Below, piece by piece: positions 36,113 to 44,243 of a DNA stretch of 64,000 bases (position 1 is its first letter; each line of letters opens with the position of its first letter). The stretch covers positions 1 to 64,000 of the forward strand of contig NZ_WBJS01000007.1 of NCBI RefSeq assembly GCF_009296265.1, given 5' to 3'. A program made the position numbers and the translations under genes. The notes beneath the pieces are model-generated. The model did no database searches, was not told where the DNA came from, and was given only the letters and a program-made list of their open reading frames with translations. The stretch is from Thioclava sp. JE_KL1 (GTDB taxonomy: Bacteria > Pseudomonadota > Alphaproteobacteria > Rhodobacterales > Rhodobacteraceae).

Positions 36113-36133
36113 AATTTAGAAGGACTCTAAATT
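36113..36133. promoter_or_regulatory. Candidate Irr/ICE iron-control box upstream of feoAB
   Basis: AATTTAGA (36113-36120) and TCTAAATT (36126-36133) form a perfect inverted repeat with a 5-bp centre. The inner 17 bases match the iron control element TTTAGAA-N3-TTCTAAA recognised by Irr proteins at all but one position. It lies about 130 bp upstream of feoA. This is inference from known alphaproteobacterial iron regulation. Confidence 0.55.
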
Positions 36134-36170
36134 GTAGGATAAGTACCTGAAAAGATTGTTTTCACATGGA

Positions 36171-36200
36171 AAGGCGCCGCCCCCTCCGGAGCGACGCCTT
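36171..36200 (-). terminator. Terminator-like hairpin of the type I secretion operon
   Basis: AAGGCGCCGC (36171-36180) pairs with GCGACGCCTT (36191-36200) with one mismatch, and the loop has an inner CTCC/GGAG pairing. On the minus strand the stem ends in CCTTTCC, a short T-rich tail, 29 bp past the HlyD stop. Confidence 0.6.
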
Positions 36201-36228
36201 CAGCCCGGTTTTCCGCCGGATCGACCCC

Positions 36229-37581
36229 TCAATGCTCGCGGAAAGCGCGGTTCATCGAATCCACCACCGGTTTCGCGATGTATTGGGCGAAGGTTCGCGA
36301 CGCGGTCTGGATCATCACTTCGACCGGCATCCCGGGCATCGGCGCGAAGCCCGGCACCCGGCGCAGTTCCGAGGCGGGCAGGCGGATGCGCGCGATATAG
36401 ACCTCGCGCGGATGCTCTCCCGAGCGCTCCACGATCGCGTCGGCGGAGATGTAATAGACCTCTCCGATCAGGATGGGCGTCGTACGCTGGTTGAGCGCCG
36501 AAAGCCGCACCGAGGCCTCCTGTCCGACCTTGATCGCGTCGATATCGGTACGTGCGATCATCGTCTCGATGATGAGCGGCGCTTCCGAGGGCAGGATCTC
36601 GGCGATCACCTTGCCCGCTTCGATGACCCCGCCCGCACCCGAATAGTTCAGACGCACCACGGTGCCGGAAACGGGGCTGTCGATCACGACGCGCTTCAGG
36701 ATGGAGGTGGCCTTGCGCTCTTGTTCGCGCACGGAATCCAGCTCCGCCTGCACGGTCTCCAGCTCGTCGAGCGCGGCCTGCTTGTGGGTTTCGATCGTCT
36801 GCGTGGTCTGCGCCTGATATTTCGCGCGCATCTCCTCGCTCTCGCCGATCTCCGCCTTGAGGCGTCCGATCTGCCCTTCCGCATCTGCCAGAGCGCGCAG
36901 CAGGGCGTTCAGTTCGGTCCGCCGGATCAGGCCGCTCTCGTAGAGTTTCGCCTTGCTCTCATGGTCCTGGGCCAGCAGGTCGCGCTGAGCCTCGGTGGCG
37001 GTCAGCTGCGCGCGATAGCCTTCCGCGCGGCTTTCCATGGCGGCGATGTTGCGGGCCAGAAGGTCCAGCTCGCTTTGTACCTTCGCCCGTGTCACCTCGA
37101 AGGCGAGGCGCTGCGAGTCCATCATCGCGGCGATCTCCGCATCGCGCCGGGCCTCTTGAAGCCAATCCGGGAAGACCAATTCGCGCCAGCCGTCATATTC
37201 GGCCTGAATTCGAGCCTCCATCGAAGTCAGTCGCGCACGGCGCAGAAACAGTGCGCGTTCGTTGGCCAGAGCCGAGGTTTCGTCGAGACGCAGGAGCGGT
37301 TGCCCCGCCATGACGAAATCGCCCTCGGAGACGTTGATCTCCTTGATGATCCCGCCTTCGAGGTGCTGGATCATCTTGTTGCGGCCCGTGGCCACGAACG
37401 AGCCCGGCGCCATCACGGCGGCGGCGAGCGGTGCGCTGAAGGCCCAGACACCGAAGCCTCCGAAGGCCATCGCGAAGATCGTCAGGCCGACGATGACGAG
37501 CGTCTTGATGTTGCGCGGGACCTCGGTCGACCAGTCGCGGGTCTCGGCAGATTGAATCGGGTTGGTCAGAAGGAGTGTCAT
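36229..37581 (-). CDS. HlyD-family type I secretion adaptor
   Basis: The 450-residue membrane-fusion protein has one N-terminal membrane segment (about 32-50), a long periplasmic coiled-coil (about 150-300, rich in Ala, Glu, Arg and Leu) and a C-terminal beta-barrel region. It bridges an inner-membrane ABC exporter to an outer-membrane TolC-type channel. Its ATG overlaps the stop of the exporter gene by four bases. No TolC-like gene is in the window. Confidence 0.92.
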   Translation of the reverse strand: MTLLLTNPIQSAETRDWSTEVPRNIKTLVIVGLTIFAMAFGGFGVWAFSAPLAAAVMAPGSFVATGRNKMIQHLEGGIIKEINVSEGDFVMAGQPLLRLDETSALANERALFLRRARLTSMEARIQAEYDGWRELVFPDWLQEARRDAEIAAMMDSQRLAFEVTRAKVQSELDLLARNIAAMESRAEGYRAQLTATEAQRDLLAQDHESKAKLYESGLIRRTELNALLRALADAEGQIGRLKAEIGESEEMRAKYQAQTTQTIETHKQAALDELETVQAELDSVREQERKATSILKRVVIDSPVSGTVVRLNYSGAGGVIEAGKVIAEILPSEAPLIIETMIARTDIDAIKVGQEASVRLSALNQRTTPILIGEVYYISADAIVERSGEHPREVYIARIRLPASELRRVPGFAPMPGMPVEVMIQTASRTFAQYIAKPVVDSMNRAFREH

Positions 37582-39656
37582 GCCGGCGCTCCTTGCATGG
37601 GTGCGTTGGCGGTCGTGGTGGGTTGGGCCGCTGCGCGCTGTTGCTGGACCTGTTGAGTCTTGGCCTGCTTGCGCCGCTCCAGTTCGGCCAGCATCTGATC
37701 GCGCCAGCCGAACATCGCTATATTGCCGTCATTGAGCAGCATGATCTTGTCGACCGCGCTGAGCAGCGAGGGTTTCTGCGTGACCACGACCACCGTGATC
37801 CCGTTCGCCTTCGCATGGCCGAGCGCGCGCACGAGAGCCGCATCGCCTTGGGTGTCGAGGTTCGAGTTCGGCTCGTCCAGCACCACGAATTTCGGATCGC
37901 CGAAGAAGGCGCGGGCCAGACCGATCCGCTGCTTCTGCCCGCCCGAGAGCGGCGAGCCGTCGGAGGCCACGACCGTCTCGTAGCCCTGCGGCAGCGAGGC
38001 GATCATCTCATGCACATCGGCGAGCGCGGCGGCGCGGTGGATCGCGGCGTCGCTCGCATCCTCGCGCATCCGGGCGATGTTTTGCTTGATCGTGCCCGGG
38101 AAGAGCTGCACGTCCTGCGGCAGATAGCCGATGCATTCCCCGAATTGCCGCGGGTCCCAGTTGCGGATGTCCATCAGATCCAGCCGCACTGCCCCCGAGG
38201 TCGGCAGAACCGATCCCACCAGCATCTTGCCGAGCGTCGTCTTGCCCGCACCCGAATTGCCGATGATCGCCAGCTGATCGCCCGGCGCGAGCGAGAAGGT
38301 CAGCGCGTTCAGCACGACATGCTTGGTGCCCTGCGGAACATAGAGGAGACGCTCGATATCGAGCCGCCCCTCGACCTTGGGCAGGCGCAGCTTGTCGTTA
38401 CGGGTCTTGGCCGAGGCCAGAAGCTGGCCGACCCGGTCATAGGCGCCGCGTGCCAGCAGGAACGAGTTCCAGCCCTCGATCGCCCCTTCGATCGGCGCGA
38501 GCGCGCGGCCCGCCACGATCGAGGCGGCGATCACCATGCCACCGGTGATCTGCCCGTCGAGCGCGAGATAGGCGCCCCAGCCGAGCATTCCGATCTGGGT
38601 GAACAGGCGGAACATCCGCGAGGCGGAGGCGGTGAAGACGTTGCGGTCCTGCGCCTCGGTCTGTGCGCGCAGCGAGGCGGCGGTATCGCGGCCCCAGATC
38701 GACACGGCCTCGGGGATCATCGCCATCGCGTTGATGATCTGGCTGTTGCGCGACATCGACTCGAGATGAAGGTTCGCCTTGGTCTGCGCGATATTGGCGC
38801 GGCGGAAGCCCTCCGAGGTGATCTTCTGGTTGATCCAGGCGAAGACCATCAGGATCAGCGCGGTGATCACCACGATCGTCCCGAGATGCGGGTGGATCAG
38901 GAAGACTGCGAGCACGAAGATCGGTGTGAAGGGCACGTCCAGAAAGGACAGAAGCGTGCCAGATACGAGGAAGCTCCGCAGCGCGTTGAGATCGCCCAGA
39001 ACCTGATATTCGCGCCCGTTGGAATGCAGCGAGGCCTGCGCCGCCGCCGACAGGACCGGCGCGCCGAGACGGGCTGCTACATCCACCGCCGAGCGCATCA
39101 GCACCAGCCGGCGCACCGCGTCGAGCAGCGTCTGCACCACGATCGCCCCGACGATCACGATGGTCAGCATCACCAGCGTATCGGTCGAGCGCGAGGTGAA
39201 GACCCGGTCGGAAATCTGGAACAGGTAGATCGGCACCGCGAGGATAAGGATGTTCGTGGCGCAGGTCATCAGAGCGACGAAGGCAATGTTCGCGCGCAGG
39301 CGCTTCTTCATGTCATGCAGTGTTCGGGTGAAATCCACCGGACCGAGGCGCTTGTGAAAGGTTGGAGTGGAGGGTGGCGCCGGTGGGGAGCCGGAGGCAT
39401 TTTGCGCGGGGACACGACCCGCCTCCTTTTGGGTGTCAGCACCACCCTCCGTCCGGGCGGCGACTGTTTCGACAGTCCCCTCCGCGCCGGTCTCTTCGGC
39501 TTGCGTCTCCGCCTCGGGACCGTCTCCCGTGGTGGCGTCCGCCTGCCGTTTGTCTGTCGGATCGACCTCTGGCCGGTCCTCGTTCTGAGCCATCGCGTCA
39601 TGACCATCTTGGCGGTGCGCCTGCCCCCCGGCGGCGTCGTCAGTCCTGTCTTTCAT
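37578..39656 (-). CDS. Type I secretion ABC exporter (permease plus ATPase)
   Basis: The 692-residue protein has six membrane segments starting near residue 123, then an ATPase with Walker A GNSGAGKTT, signature LSGGQKQR and Walker B FVVLDEPNSNLD. It lacks a C39 peptidase domain, so it should not cleave double-glycine leaders, and resembles PrtD-type exporters. Unusually, residues 1 to about 108 are an acidic, low-complexity, disordered tail rich in Glu, Asp, Thr, Gln and Pro. ATG 39656 follows GGGGAA. It lies 36 bp after the cargo gene at 39693. Confidence 0.92.
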   Translation of the reverse strand: MKDRTDDAAGGQAHRQDGHDAMAQNEDRPEVDPTDKRQADATTGDGPEAETQAEETGAEGTVETVAARTEGGADTQKEAGRVPAQNASGSPPAPPSTPTFHKRLGPVDFTRTLHDMKKRLRANIAFVALMTCATNILILAVPIYLFQISDRVFTSRSTDTLVMLTIVIVGAIVVQTLLDAVRRLVLMRSAVDVAARLGAPVLSAAAQASLHSNGREYQVLGDLNALRSFLVSGTLLSFLDVPFTPIFVLAVFLIHPHLGTIVVITALILMVFAWINQKITSEGFRRANIAQTKANLHLESMSRNSQIINAMAMIPEAVSIWGRDTAASLRAQTEAQDRNVFTASASRMFRLFTQIGMLGWGAYLALDGQITGGMVIAASIVAGRALAPIEGAIEGWNSFLLARGAYDRVGQLLASAKTRNDKLRLPKVEGRLDIERLLYVPQGTKHVVLNALTFSLAPGDQLAIIGNSGAGKTTLGKMLVGSVLPTSGAVRLDLMDIRNWDPRQFGECIGYLPQDVQLFPGTIKQNIARMREDASDAAIHRAAALADVHEMIASLPQGYETVVASDGSPLSGGQKQRIGLARAFFGDPKFVVLDEPNSNLDTQGDAALVRALGHAKANGITVVVVTQKPSLLSAVDKIMLLNDGNIAMFGWRDQMLAELERRKQAKTQQVQQQRAAAQPTTTANAPMQGAPA

Positions 39657-39692
39657 CGAAGTTCCCCTAGTATGTGTAGTTCCGCGCCCTCG

Positions 39693-41987
39693 TCAGGCCA
39701 GAACCGTGTGCAATGCATCGAGCGACCCGCTTCCCCCGTGGGACCCCGGATGCACCTGGAATTCCTCATCGTCGTAATTCGGCGTGTTCTCGATCATCCC
39801 GTCCGCGAGGAAGGCGACTGCCTCCGAGGCGAGCGCCCCTTCGCTGGAACTCGTCGGACCCAGAGGATCACCGCTGCCGTCATCCATCATGCCCGCCTGC
39901 CAGATCACCGCGTCGGAATAGACGCCATCGGCGGCCATGATCGTGCTGTCGACACCCGCGACGGTCAGCGAGGCGACATTGCCAAGCGTGTTGCCGCCAG
40001 CCTCGACGCCGAACTCGCCCGGCCCGTCGATCGAAATCAGGTCGGCGTCATCGAGAATGTTGATCTGGGTGAAGTTGTCCCGGATGACGAGGTCGCCCTC
40101 GATATAGAGCACCCGCAGCGCCATCTGGCCGCCGAGAAGCTCATCGCCCAGAAGCCCTTCGACCGCGTCGAAGGCCGCGCCCGGAGGCATCGAACCGTCT
40201 TCGCCCGCGTTAGGACCGAGGCCGCCGTAAATCTTGGCAAGCTGGTCGAGGACGCTCTGATATTGCGCGTCCATCTCCATGTACTGGTCGATGCCCACCT
40301 TGGTCAGATGCGCCTCGTTCCACAGAAGGTTATCCTCGCTCGACACATGGCCCGCGCCGCCATGCCCGACGCCGCCCGATCCGCTCATCACCAGATCGTC
40401 GTCGAGCAGCACGTTGATCTGCTCGAGCTGCGCGATCTCGTACATGTTGCCGCCGATCATGATCAGATCGAACTGCGAACCGATTTCCAGCAGCAGCTGC
40501 AGATTGACGGTCGAGTTGTCGCCCATCACGATCTCGGCGGAATAGGAGCCGAATTCGAAGCTCACCAGATCCCCGTCGGAGACCGCGTTTACCTGCGTCG
40601 TATGGTTGTCGATGATCAGGTCGCCGCGAATTGCCGTCATCGCGATCAGGCTGCTGCCAGCCGGCATAACGAGATTGAGGAAGTTCGCGGGATTGGCTTC
40701 TTGGGTGTAGACCGCGACGTTGTGAGCCTGCGAGGAGAGCGGGTCATAGCCCTCCGCGTTTCCGAGGCCGTTCCCGCCAGCGCTGTTTCCGGTGCCGTGA
40801 TGGCCCAGTCCGAGCTTCATATCCACGTCGCGCAGCACGTTGACCTGCGAGATCACCGAGAGCGAGGTCATCGACCCGCCCACTGCGATGACCGGCGCAT
40901 CGAGCCAGTCATGCACCGCCTGCGACTGGTTCAGCAGAAGGTTGTTGCCGGTGCTCAGGCTCTGCACGATTTCCAGCGCCAAGCCAGCCGGATCAACGGG
41001 CATGTCGGGGCTTTGGACCAGCCCGGCCGCACCGTCTTCGCCGCCGATCCCGTCGATCTCGACCTCGACCACACCTTCGCCAAACGGTGCGTCCTCATCC
41101 TCAGACGGATCGCGCGCTTCCAGCCGCAGCGTCAGCGTCTCGGGCATCTCGTCCATGAGCTGTCCGTCGAACACCACTTGGCCGGAGAAGGCGGGCGGAA
41201 GGGGGGAGGAGGCTTCCGCTTCACCGTCTTCGAGGCTTTCGTTTTCCAGCTCGGTCATGCTTTCAGGATCGGAAGCGCCCGCTCCTGCTTCGTCTTCCAC
41301 ATCGGTGTCGGTGGGCGCGGCGAAGATCGTCTCGCTGCGGAACATCGCAGCCGTTGCGCCGCCGGGCACGGCCTCGGGATCGAGCGCGTCGATCTGGGCC
41401 ATCAGTGTCTCTGTCTGCGCTTCGATGGTCGTGCCCACAGGCGCGGTGTTCACCGTCAGCGCATCGGCATAATCGGCCAGCGCCATCAGCTTCGACGCGG
41501 AGGCCTCCGGGCCGTATTCGTCCATCAGCTCCGCCGGCATCATGAAGGGCTTGTCGTAGAGCACGTCATGATCGTTCAGCGTGTTGATCTGCGAGGTGAT
41601 GTGGAGCACCGAGGAGGGCGGGGCCATTCCGAGAAACACCTGAAACGGCACCGGAACTGGCGGAAAATCATAGGGCGGGATCGCGAACTGGCCGGGCGGC
41701 AACCCGGGCGGTGCGATGTCGCGCAACTGATAATCGTCGACGAAGGGCAGCCAGGGCGCGCCGGGCGGCGGCGCCAGTGGCAGTCTCAGCTGCAGCGACG
41801 GATCGAAATCTCCGAGCAGGTAATTTGAATCGACGTTTACAGTGACGGAGAGCAGAACCCCCGGTGCAGGCGTGGAGGCCTGCAGCGCGCGGAAAGCGTC
41901 GTATTCCTGTCGGGCGACATAGGTCTCGGTCGTCTGATTGAAGGCACCGATGAAATGGGCGATGATTTCGGTCTGCCGGTCAAGCAT
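39693..41987 (-). CDS. Large candidate type I cargo protein with repeated QxNxLxDxD motif
   Basis: The 764-residue protein has no Sec signal peptide and stands directly before the exporter gene, so it is the likely cargo. Five copies of Q-[IV]-N-x-[LV]-x-D-x-D begin at residues 133, 381, 465, 523 and 641. After three of them, roughly 18-25 residues on, follows N-x-L-x-N-x(0-1)-A (near 406, 553 and 666). A region of about residues 225-275 is acidic and Ser/Glu-rich. No RTX nonapeptide array is present. I start at ATG 41987 because GGGGGGAAG is just upstream; ATG 42005 would add six residues. I cannot assign a known family. Confidence 0.8.
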   Translation of the reverse strand: MLDRQTEIIAHFIGAFNQTTETYVARQEYDAFRALQASTPAPGVLLSVTVNVDSNYLLGDFDPSLQLRLPLAPPPGAPWLPFVDDYQLRDIAPPGLPPGQFAIPPYDFPPVPVPFQVFLGMAPPSSVLHITSQINTLNDHDVLYDKPFMMPAELMDEYGPEASASKLMALADYADALTVNTAPVGTTIEAQTETLMAQIDALDPEAVPGGATAAMFRSETIFAAPTDTDVEDEAGAGASDPESMTELENESLEDGEAEASSPLPPAFSGQVVFDGQLMDEMPETLTLRLEARDPSEDEDAPFGEGVVEVEIDGIGGEDGAAGLVQSPDMPVDPAGLALEIVQSLSTGNNLLLNQSQAVHDWLDAPVIAVGGSMTSLSVISQVNVLRDVDMKLGLGHHGTGNSAGGNGLGNAEGYDPLSSQAHNVAVYTQEANPANFLNLVMPAGSSLIAMTAIRGDLIIDNHTTQVNAVSDGDLVSFEFGSYSAEIVMGDNSTVNLQLLLEIGSQFDLIMIGGNMYEIAQLEQINVLLDDDLVMSGSGGVGHGGAGHVSSEDNLLWNEAHLTKVGIDQYMEMDAQYQSVLDQLAKIYGGLGPNAGEDGSMPPGAAFDAVEGLLGDELLGGQMALRVLYIEGDLVIRDNFTQINILDDADLISIDGPGEFGVEAGGNTLGNVASLTVAGVDSTIMAADGVYSDAVIWQAGMMDDGSGDPLGPTSSSEGALASEAVAFLADGMIENTPNYDDEEFQVHPGSHGGSGSLDALHTVLA

Positions 41988-42125
41988 CTTACTTCCCCCC
42001 TTCATGACGCTGGAGACCCGCGCTTGGATGCGGGTCGTCAGACTGTCGGTTCATCGCATCGGGCGGGCGAATGCCGCCGAGGTCAGGTCCGGGCGTGATG
42101 CGATGTGAAACGCCGGGAACGAGAT

Positions 42126-42154
42126 GCGGCGCGCCTCCGGGAGAGGCGCGCCGC
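42126..42154 (-). other. Strong hairpin between the two cargo genes
   Basis: GCGGCGCGCCTC (42126-42137) and GAGGCGCGCCGC (42143-42154) form a perfect 12-bp stem with a 5-nt loop, no T run. It follows the 480-residue cargo gene by 8 bp on the minus strand, so it could stabilise that message or reduce read-through to the next gene. Confidence 0.7.
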
Positions 42155-42162
42155 GCAGGAGC

Positions 42163-43605
42163 TTATGCCCCGGTGGTGTCGTCGTCGCCGATATAGGTCG
42201 AGGACAGCGAGCCACCGACCACGGTGGTATCCACGGCGTTGCCGAGGATGTTGGCACCCATCACGATCGACTGGTTGAACGCGGTGGTGTCGATGGCCGC
42301 GCTCGCATCGGCGTAGGACTGGCCGGTGACGATACCATCATCGCCATTGCCCGAGCCCCAGTTGCCGAGGCTGCCGCCATTGCCGCCGCCGCCTGCGGTG
42401 ACATCGCCACCGCCGTTACCGCCGCCAGCATAGCCGCCCGTTGCCCAGGAACCGCCGCCCGAGGCGTGCGAACCGGTCGAGGACCAGCCGTAGCCGTCGC
42501 CGCCAGCACCGCCGTTGCCGCCTTCACCGGCGCCGAGGCCCATACCATGGCCGACGCCCATCGAGCCTGCGGTCGCGCCGCCGAACTCCATCGCACCGGC
42601 ATCGCCGCCCGTCGCCAGTTCCGGCGAAATGATCGGAAGGATGTCCAGGCTGCCCGTGTCGCCGCCGCCAGCGATCGCACCGGCGCCGCCGTCTTGCGCT
42701 GCGGCACCCGAGGCGCCCACACCCAGCCCGACGCCGAGACCGAAGCCTGCGCCGCCGTCACCGCCGTCATCGCCTTCACCCTCGGTGTCCGAGGCCGCGA
42801 TCGACACGCCGCCGCCCGACAGGGCGATACCGCCACCGGCAAGTGCAGCGCCACCGGTCGAGCCGACATCTTCGGCACCGTCGCCGCCTTCGGAGGCCGC
42901 GTCGATCCCGTCATCCGCCTCTGCCGAATTGTCCTTGATCGTAGCGTCGACCGCGAAACTCGAGTGGTTGGAAACGCTCGGATTGCTCAGCGTATCGTTG
43001 TCGTTCAGGCTGTTCGACTGAGCGTTGATGAGCATGTTGTCGTTACCCGTGCCGTTGAGCACGTCGGTAAAGTTCATGTCATCGCCGGGATCATAGGCGT
43101 AGTTCATGTTGCCATCGGCCATCAGAACATCGCCGATTTTCGACGAGCCGCTCAGATCGAAATCGGCAAAGTCGTCATCGGACGGCTCGTAGCCGTCGAG
43201 GTTCAGACCGACCTGAACATCGACCGCAGTCAGGTTGGCGTTGAGGTTCGCATTGGCGTTGAGGTTGCCATTGCCGTTCATATTCGTGTTGTCGCTGGAG
43301 CTATGAGCGCCAGCCCCTGCATGCGAACCGCTATGCGAGCCGGAATCGCTGTTCGAGCCGGAGCCCGCATGCGCACCGGCACCGGCACCCGACATCGCGC
43401 CCGAACCCGCAAGGCTGCCAGCGCCCGATCCCGCCAGCGAACCGGAGTCGCTGCTGTTCTCGGTGGTCGAGTGCTGGTACTGGCCCTGGCCCTGGCCCTG
43501 ACCCTGCATTTCGGCCTGCGCCTGGCCCTGAGCTTCGGTCTGGCCCTGATTTTGACCCTGCACCTGGATGCTCGGATCGAACCAGTTATGCTTAAAGCTT
43601 CCCAT
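42163..43605 (-). CDS. Low-complexity Gly/Ser/Asn/Gln-rich candidate type I cargo protein
   Basis: The 480-residue protein has no signal peptide. Blocks are: Q/G-rich 14-44; Gly/Ser/Ala 54-104; Asn-rich 105-124; an acidic stretch 138-190; the shared Q-S-N-S-L-N-D-N-D motif at 196-204; and a very Gly-rich C-terminal half (about 235-425) ending in Thr/Ser/Gly. Two isolated RTX-like nonapeptides occur (NGTGNDNML at 184-192, GGAGGDGYG at 365-373) but not an array. GGGAG precedes ATG 43605. The composition suggests a secreted matrix, fibrous or amyloid-like protein; that is inference. Confidence 0.75.
   Translation of the reverse strand: MGSFKHNWFDPSIQVQGQNQGQTEAQGQAQAEMQGQGQGQGQYQHSTTENSSDSGSLAGSGAGSLAGSGAMSGAGAGAHAGSGSNSDSGSHSGSHAGAGAHSSSDNTNMNGNGNLNANANLNANLTAVDVQVGLNLDGYEPSDDDFADFDLSGSSKIGDVLMADGNMNYAYDPGDDMNFTDVLNGTGNDNMLINAQSNSLNDNDTLSNPSVSNHSSFAVDATIKDNSAEADDGIDAASEGGDGAEDVGSTGGAALAGGGIALSGGGVSIAASDTEGEGDDGGDGGAGFGLGVGLGVGASGAAAQDGGAGAIAGGGDTGSLDILPIISPELATGGDAGAMEFGGATAGSMGVGHGMGLGAGEGGNGGAGGDGYGWSSTGSHASGGGSWATGGYAGGGNGGGDVTAGGGGNGGSLGNWGSGNGDDGIVTGQSYADASAAIDTTAFNQSIVMGANILGNAVDTTVVGGSLSSTYIGDDDTTGA
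43474..43566 (-). repeat. In-frame tandem repeat encoding Gln-Gly units
   Basis: This part of the low-complexity gene is built from short repeats of CTGGCC and related hexamers. On the coding strand it gives alternating Gln-Gly and Gln-x pairs (residues 14-44). The repetition is prone to slippage in multiples of 6 bp, which would keep the frame. Confidence 0.8.
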
Positions 43606-44243
43606 TTTCTTACTCCCAGTTGATCGGTCCGGGATCCGTCACTCTGTCTAAAACGGATATGGTCGGACCTTCGTGATTAAGGGCTTTCGCCCCGGTGAAT
43701 GTCCGCTTCCCCAACCGCTCGGCACCCCGATCCCGATCCCCGAATCGAGCGATTCGCAGGTGGGTCACCCTTTCCGGGCGGAGTGTGGAAACAGACGAGT
43801 CACAGCCCCCAGCTGCGACACCAACATCCTGCGCCCCGTGATCCTGAGGACCTAGCTAGCAAATGGGTCTAGCCGGTCGGGGCATCTTATTAACCGCCTG
43901 AAACGCATCCATTTTCCAAATTTCCGCGCGCAGCCACCTGCGGAATCCCGGAGGATTGCGGTGATTTTCACAAAGCCGTTGCAAATGCAGAAATTGGGAC
44001 AAGGTCTAGTGGCGAAGCTAATGCGCGCTACCACTGGCGCGCGCCAGTAAGTGCCGCAGCGCAGAAATCCCACCACTCGCCCGCCGATTCGAGTAAGATT
44101 ACGTTACGTAAGAGAATCCTTACCATCGGGTAAACACTTCGGGTAACGCTGATCTCACTGGTCCGTGATATGGTTGATGCGGGCGGTATGACGTGGGGTT
44201 AACCGTCCGCATATTGAGTTCAGGGTAGGAGGAGGGGGCCGCC
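43606..44243. promoter_or_regulatory. Divergent control region, cargo operon versus LuxR regulator
   Basis: These 638 bp have no convincing gene; short frames inside lack ribosome-binding sites. On the LuxR side are a palindrome TTACGTAA (44104-44111) and direct repeats TCGGGTAA at 44126-44133 and 44139-44146, spaced 13 bp, plus TTACC/GGTAA arms (44120-44133). These are candidate regulator sites. AGGAGGAGG at about 44227 is the LuxR-gene ribosome-binding site. A long 5' region is consistent with complex control of the secreted proteins. Confidence 0.5.

Noticed and set aside
37575-41828. 1417-codon open frame on the plus strand antisense to the secretion genes
   Set aside because: High GC and the codon bias of the true minus-strand genes keep the opposite frame open. 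The translation is His/Arg/Asp-rich without domains, and it spans three real genes.
43474-43566. CRISPR-like or satellite array
   Set aside because: The repeats are short, contiguous hexamers without spacers, and they encode the Gln-Gly block in frame.
39693-43605. Classical RTX toxin or adhesin
   Set aside because: Only two isolated RTX-like nonapeptides occur (both in the 480-residue protein), no tandem array, and no RTX-activating acyltransferase gene is nearby.
43673-44076. Short open frames in the 638-bp intergenic region (43673-43855 plus; 43852-44076 minus)
   Set aside because: They lack ribosome-binding sites and sensible composition, and lie in a region that looks regulatory.
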